From Sclerodactyla briareus (taxonomy: Eukaryota; Echinodermata; Holothuroidea; Dendrochirotida; Sclerodactylidae), in NCBI GenBank assembly GCA_026419785.1, contig JAODTK010005121.1:1-64000 (forward strand): 64,000 nucleotides of DNA, read 5' to 3'. The stretch's first letter is position 1. Each line of letters opens with the position of its first letter. The notes beneath the pieces were generated by a model. It searched no databases, was not told the DNA's origin, and was given only the letters and a program-made list of their open reading frames with translations. This document shows, one piece after another, positions 59,380 through 64,000 of the stretch. The position numbers were made by a program, and so were the translations under genes.

Positions 59380-59458
59380 GCAGAGGATCGAACCTTTTCA
59401 AGAACCAGTAAGGATCACACCTAGATACTGGACCGTCGTCAGTTGCTAATCCCTCACC
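59373..59458 (-). mobile_element. tRNA-like fragment, possible degraded SINE head
   Basis: On the minus strand an A-box-like TAGCAACTGACG (59,448-59,437) is followed 64 bp later by the end of a B-box GGTTCGATCC (59,394-59,385). The spacing suits a tRNA with a long variable arm. The T-stem and acceptor stem do not pair properly, so a working tRNA is ruled out; a SINE promoter relic or chance is left. Confidence 0.2.
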
Positions 59459-59470
59459 AGATACACGCAT

Positions 59471-59983
59471 ATGGCAGTTCGTCTTTGGCGGTACCTTAAT
59501 GTGAGGGTGGGAGTAATCTCACGCAGACGGCAACTTGCAATTTGCCTACACCTTGTTTTTGTCCCTTGCTCCAATCCCTTATGGGCTTCTCATCCAGAGA
59601 GGTCGGCAACAGGTACCATTTTTGAAGTCTCTGGTATGACCCCAAGACCTGGGACTCGAGTATAGACTGACTGGTACAGCTAGACTGCACAAAAACCAGC
59701 TAGGTCGGGTTGGGGAGTTTGCTTCAGGAACCCCTGCTCCCTTCAATTGCCACCCCCACCCCCCTCCCCCCTAAATGTACAACAAAGTGGGGATCACGAT
59801 TGCATCGCATTACACTAGATGAGTGAAACCGTCTTGGAATGCCGTTCTCCTTCTTAAGGGTCCTGAAGCAACCAAATAATTTTACCTGGAAATACTCAGT
59901 TCTTGCAATCCACGTGGTTAGGGTTCAATTTAATTGATTTAATTGGCCAATTGGGCACTCCTATGTAGTCATGCATATACAGA
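59471..59983. other. No recognisable gene
   Basis: A C-rich patch lies at 59,750-59,772. Short frames on both strands (59,471-59,690) have unfamiliar products. Confidence 0.35.
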
Positions 59984-60162
59984 GTTGTAACAACGAGCCA
60001 CCAAATATGACTCGATTCCACTGAATATGCGAGCTTCAAGTGAACTCGGGTCGAGTCACTGACTCGGTTCACTGTACTATGTAATGGGGAATGTTCAAAC
60101 ATTTGCAAGTCGTTTGTTACCTGTTTTGAAAAGTAGCGACTCGAGTCATGACTCGTTACACC
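59984..60162. mobile_element. Possible miniature element rich in CGAGTC words
   Basis: The left end GTTGTAACAACGAG and the right end, inverted, GGTGTAACGAGTC are similar. The interior is full of CGAGTC/GACTCG words, for example GGGTCGAGTCACTGACTCGG and GCGACTCGAGTCATGACTCG, a composition seen in some hAT-type miniature elements. No clear target duplication. Confidence 0.45.
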
Positions 60163-63100
60163 TGCTATATATCGCGCTTGAATGGTGCTCATACTCGTAT
60201 ACATTTATTTTCACATTTAATGTCCCATGGTTTACTCACTTCTATTACTTATTAATTTTTGAACTAATATATCAGGGAGGTAATCCCATGTGATAGTGGC
60301 CCCCGTGGGTGCCTGGTTTACTTCCTTCCACTGCTCCACATTGTATGTTTATTCATTACTCATTGAACATACATATGACTATTGTTGGGAAAACAAACCA
60401 ACTAAAGTCCTTTATCATGATAAAACACCCTCCCACTTGCCTACCTATAAACAACAACCCCAAGCCTACTTATTTTATATTGTCCCTAGTAGTCAGGAAG
60501 ATAGAATTGGTGGCAACATTTCGAGTCATAAAAATAGTAATTAGACTTGATGAATGAGTACAGTTGGTTTTCTAACATTTGAGGCAATTAGTTTTTGTAT
60601 GGATCTGCTATCAGTAAGGGCTCTGATGCGTCCTGCTTGGTACTGCAATGTTGTTGTCAGGGTTTAGTTAGTTGTCAGGTTTGTTAGTTGTCAGGTTCGC
60701 TGCTCATGACACATTGATTTCAAATATGAAAAGAACTAATCTTTCATGGTAAAAAGCTATTGAGACACTTGAATGTAAATAGGGCAACTTTTGAAGCGTT
60801 CATGCCTTCCAGTTCAGGCAATTTTGAAGAGCGAACGTAGATTCTTGTGCACGAGGGGCTGCCATCTCGTTTTTGTATGACACCAGTTGGTAGAGTTTTT
60901 CAGTGCTTCCCTAGATGGGAGATTGTAATTCCAGATCATATAATAAGCACAATATGTAAGATGAGGTATATTAATGGTAGGCGTAAAAAATTGGGGATTA
61001 CCAGCTCCAGCCCTAGCCTCAACATATGATTACCGGTCGTAATGGCTACTATCTGGTTTACATTGTCTCAAAGTTCCAAATCCTCCAGAACAAGAAAAAT
61101 TGGACGCCACCAACAGTACGCGAAAGAGATACAGATGATATTGAATTTAATTTGTTCCTTCTATTTCTGCTTCAAACGGTTTAAAAATCAATTGAATAAT
61201 TAAATAATCAGGTTGAATAAATGGCTTCCGCCGCTAACGACAAACAAACTACCAATTTTAGTATCTCAAAACTTATTCCATAACTTCTGCTGTCTTGCAA
61301 TGCAAATGAAAATAGCCACTTCTCAGCTACTGATTGTCCAAAGTTACAACGTGACCCTGACGTACACCTCCTAAACCTTACTCCAAATTTTGGACAAATC
61401 ACAACCATTGTAACAATAATACCTGACTCATACGGCAAATACGGGAATGCCATTGGATCCCCGGATAACAATACATTGATACAATATTCCATAGCATAAA
61501 TAATAAGTGATTGAAGAATGACTTGACACTTTTCAATAGGATCGTACACTGTATCAAACATAATGAAAATATTGAATGAGAACAGCTTCCTATACAACAC
61601 CACCATGGGAAATCGAAGACTGCCCTCAAGGTGACCTTCAGCAATTGCCATCTCCTCTCCTCAAACAGTCCGTACCATACGGAAGCTCAGAAAACAACAT
61701 TGGAACATTATTCGTAAGGCCACGCAGGAGCTCTCAGCCCCTCTAAGAATATCCCCAATTCAAGATCGCCCAGAATGACCTTGAATGACCTACAGATATA
61801 CATCTATGTTCGAATGTGACCAAAAAGAGATAATTACATGAGCCAAACTCCTCTCACATTAAATTCAACAGTTCTTAGGACGCTGCTTCTTTGGAAACAT
61901 GTATTTCATTTTACCCAAGATGACAACACCAGAACCTTTTTTGTATTTGATCAGTGATGTGGGTGACATGATGATCACTCCAAGACATTCTAGGATCAGT
62001 AAGTTGAGAAAACGGTGAACCTTCATACTATAGCGACACCTATATATTTGGGTAAAGTGGGAAAGATGAGAAATCATTGAGCCGAATGAAAAGCTGTAAC
62101 ATGAGAACCACCACTCGAGTGTTTGCACTCAGAACATGACTCACTAGATCCGTCATGGGTCCTCCTAGCCACCCACTGTCAAGCATCCTTCACTCAGATT
62201 AATTTTGGCATAGCTAGCTGCTGGCTCCTTTTAATGTAACCACCACCCACACAGACCAAAACCTTCGCCCATATTAATGTGCCTGGCTATGTATCCGCCC
62301 TATGACCGGGCCCCCCCCCCCAAACACAACACCAACATGCAAGAGCTCCTCTCAGTTATTTGTACCCCCAGGCCAGCTGGCCCCCTTGTTACCGTACCCC
62401 CCCTCCCCCCCCTTCTCTCCCACCTCATATCCCTAGGAGATTGTACAACCCCCCTATTAATAGTGACAGCTCTTGAGAGCCCCATCTCTCCCTAATGTGT
62501 CTCTAATGACTAATCAGGGGTTCACCAGTTAATTGGGGGCAGGCCCAAGAGGCCCCCTTCAAAGATTTCCCTGTCTCGGTCAATAAAGCCACCCACAGTA
62601 CTACTACACTACTGGTAATTCTTTTTCCTGTGGTTTGGAAATATTTACCCATAATCTGGCCTTATGATATCAGCAAACTTCTCTGGTAGCCGTGGTTGAC
62701 CTCACAGAGGGGAACTATCACTGGAACAAGTGGTTTGCAACTCCTAGTGACCCCCCAAACAATACGGGGTTTTGAGGTGGGTTTCTCGTTCATGGAAGAT
62801 CTGCTATTGTTTGTTATGGAAGTTAGGAACCACCTGTGTGACCTGTCTGTGCTGTGTGCCACATAAACTGGCTGGGCAGGCAGCAGCAGAGCCGAGAAGG
62901 ATCAGTGGGCTTGGTGTGCATGGTGCCAGTGCCACCAGGATATTCCTGAGAAAATCAAATAGCTGATTGGGAGCTGGTTTTTGTTTTCTTCACGTTGTTA
63001 GGCAAATGTACAGCATCTTTAGTATTCATATTCAAGTTTTCATTTAAACTAACCTCATTTCCAACCTCCCACTGTACTTTGAAATGGTTTTCAGTGCAGA

Positions 63101-64000
63101 CAAGAAGCTGTTGATTCAGATGCACTGTTATATTATTTGCATCCTCTCTGTTGCTGGTGTAGCTTCGTCAAGTGCATCAGCCTTATTGGTTTGACAATCA
63201 TCACGAGCCAACCCATAAGTAATCTTTGTGAATATCTGAGTGGAAGTTCCTGAGTAGATTATTTAGGAAGTTTCTGGGAAGGCTGTGATGCATGATTGCA
63301 GGGCTTGTTCTTTAAAAACGCCCGTGAGACAATTTACTGATGGGCCAATTTCTGAGGGGCACATGATGGTACATCTAACCCCAGTAACATCCGGGTAGAC
63401 CCCTTCTGGCAAACATCACTTCTACTGATTAAAAGTGCTGGCACAAGAAATTACTGTTCCTCGACCGCTTACGGGCAATTGGGTAGCAAGATCGCAACAA
63501 TCACTGTAAATAGAGGGTTGCCATTGGAGGCGGGAGGGGAGGGGGTGGTGATAGGGGCACTCAAACAAACAGTTCTCTGATAATGCTTAAGCCAGTAATA
63601 CGATTCACTCTCCCCTCTCTTCTACAGATAGGAGTGACGTGCGGGAATATACTGCACCTACATTTGCAGGTTGAAGGGAGAAAGGGGAGGGGTGAAAACC
63701 AGCCATCTGAACAACCAAAACTTGCCCGAAGAATAAGCCAAAATTGCAAAGTGTTATACAAAAAAAAAATGATTGAAAATGACATGCTTTCGATACAATG
63801 GTGCAACATCCATCATTTACTTGATGAATTTTGACACAAGCTCGGGAAAGAAAGATGTTTATGTAACCCCACCCCATTTGAACCACACCACTTCCATCCC
63901 ATGGCACGTGTCTTGCTTGACAATCTTTCAGAACCCTGCCTGGTGTGAAAAAGAAAATTCGTCTGTGCTGAAGTGGAATTTCGTGACCTTTTATAGTACA
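60163..64000. other. Right-hand stretch without recognisable genes
   Basis: The interval contains a small tandem repeat at 60,650-60,702, an 11-base C-run at 62,311-62,321 in a C-rich patch (62,390-62,420), and an A-tract near 63,762. The longest frame is 147 codons on the minus strand (61,208-61,651) and has no motif I can name. Confidence 0.4.
60650..60702. repeat. GTTAGTTGTCAGGTT short tandem repeat
   Basis: TTGTCAGGGTTTAGTTAG, TTGTCAGGTTTGTTAG and TTGTCAGGTTC follow one another, about three units of 16-18 bases. Confidence 0.8.

Noticed and set aside
61208..61651. 147-codon minus-strand open frame
   Set aside because: The translation is hydrophobic and Cys-rich but contains no motif I can recognise, and a second frame overlaps it.

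Overview
The window looks like a gene-poor, repeat-rich stretch of animal nuclear DNA, most likely from a marine invertebrate. It is AT-rich, has many poly-C/poly-G runs of 11-19 bases, carries decayed non-LTR retrotransposons of the CR1/L2/Jockey type, and is crowded with short non-autonomous DNA transposons whose ends resemble the hAT superfamily. An echinoderm or other invertebrate deuterostome fits, but the sequence does not prove the lineage. I found no intact protein-coding gene. All recognisable protein similarity is to retrotransposon reverse transcriptase (RT), on the minus strand at 8.9-9.3, 27.8-28.9 and 37.6-39.4 kb. No rRNA, functional tRNA, CRISPR array or bacterial-style operon was seen.

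Layout. A 68-bp satellite fills 0.19-1.84 kb. The 2-9 kb stretch holds dispersed repeats, a pair of 28-bp palindromes at 7.8-7.9 kb and a LINE 3' end. From 13.6 to 22.8 kb there is a connected repeat landscape: degenerate 310-bp units interrupted by a hAT-like miniature element; a six-copy 310-bp tandem array whose units carry regularly spaced AGGTCA words; a single-copy segment that reappears inside a 750-bp tandem duplication; and a 75-80-bp minisatellite from which the rest of that duplication derives. A hAT-like miniature element with a clean target-site duplication (TSD) lies at 24.6-25.0 kb and a 914-bp element with CAGTGGCGTC ends at 26.8-27.7 kb.

From 30 to 41.6 kb there are AT-rich tandem duplications, a four-member dispersed repeat family, a fold-back element built from short repeats (36.9-37.4 kb), the longest LINE relic (37.6-39.4 kb) and a complete 927-bp hAT-like element with a near-perfect 8-bp TSD (40.6-41.6 kb). 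A second copy of that element, inverted and truncated, sits inside a 60-bp minisatellite at 45.2-47.7 kb, and a third partial copy lies at 57.0 kb. The rest, to 64 kb, holds isolated element ends, two-copy dispersed repeats and two CpG-dense patches (51.9-52.1 and 58.5-58.8 kb) that are the best candidates for promoters or unmethylated regulatory DNA.

There are no interacting genes to describe. The interest lies in how repeats capture, duplicate and interrupt one another, and in two possible functional signals: the paired palindromes with a compensatory base-pair change, and the conserved 10-bp spacing of nuclear-receptor-like half-sites in a repeat family.
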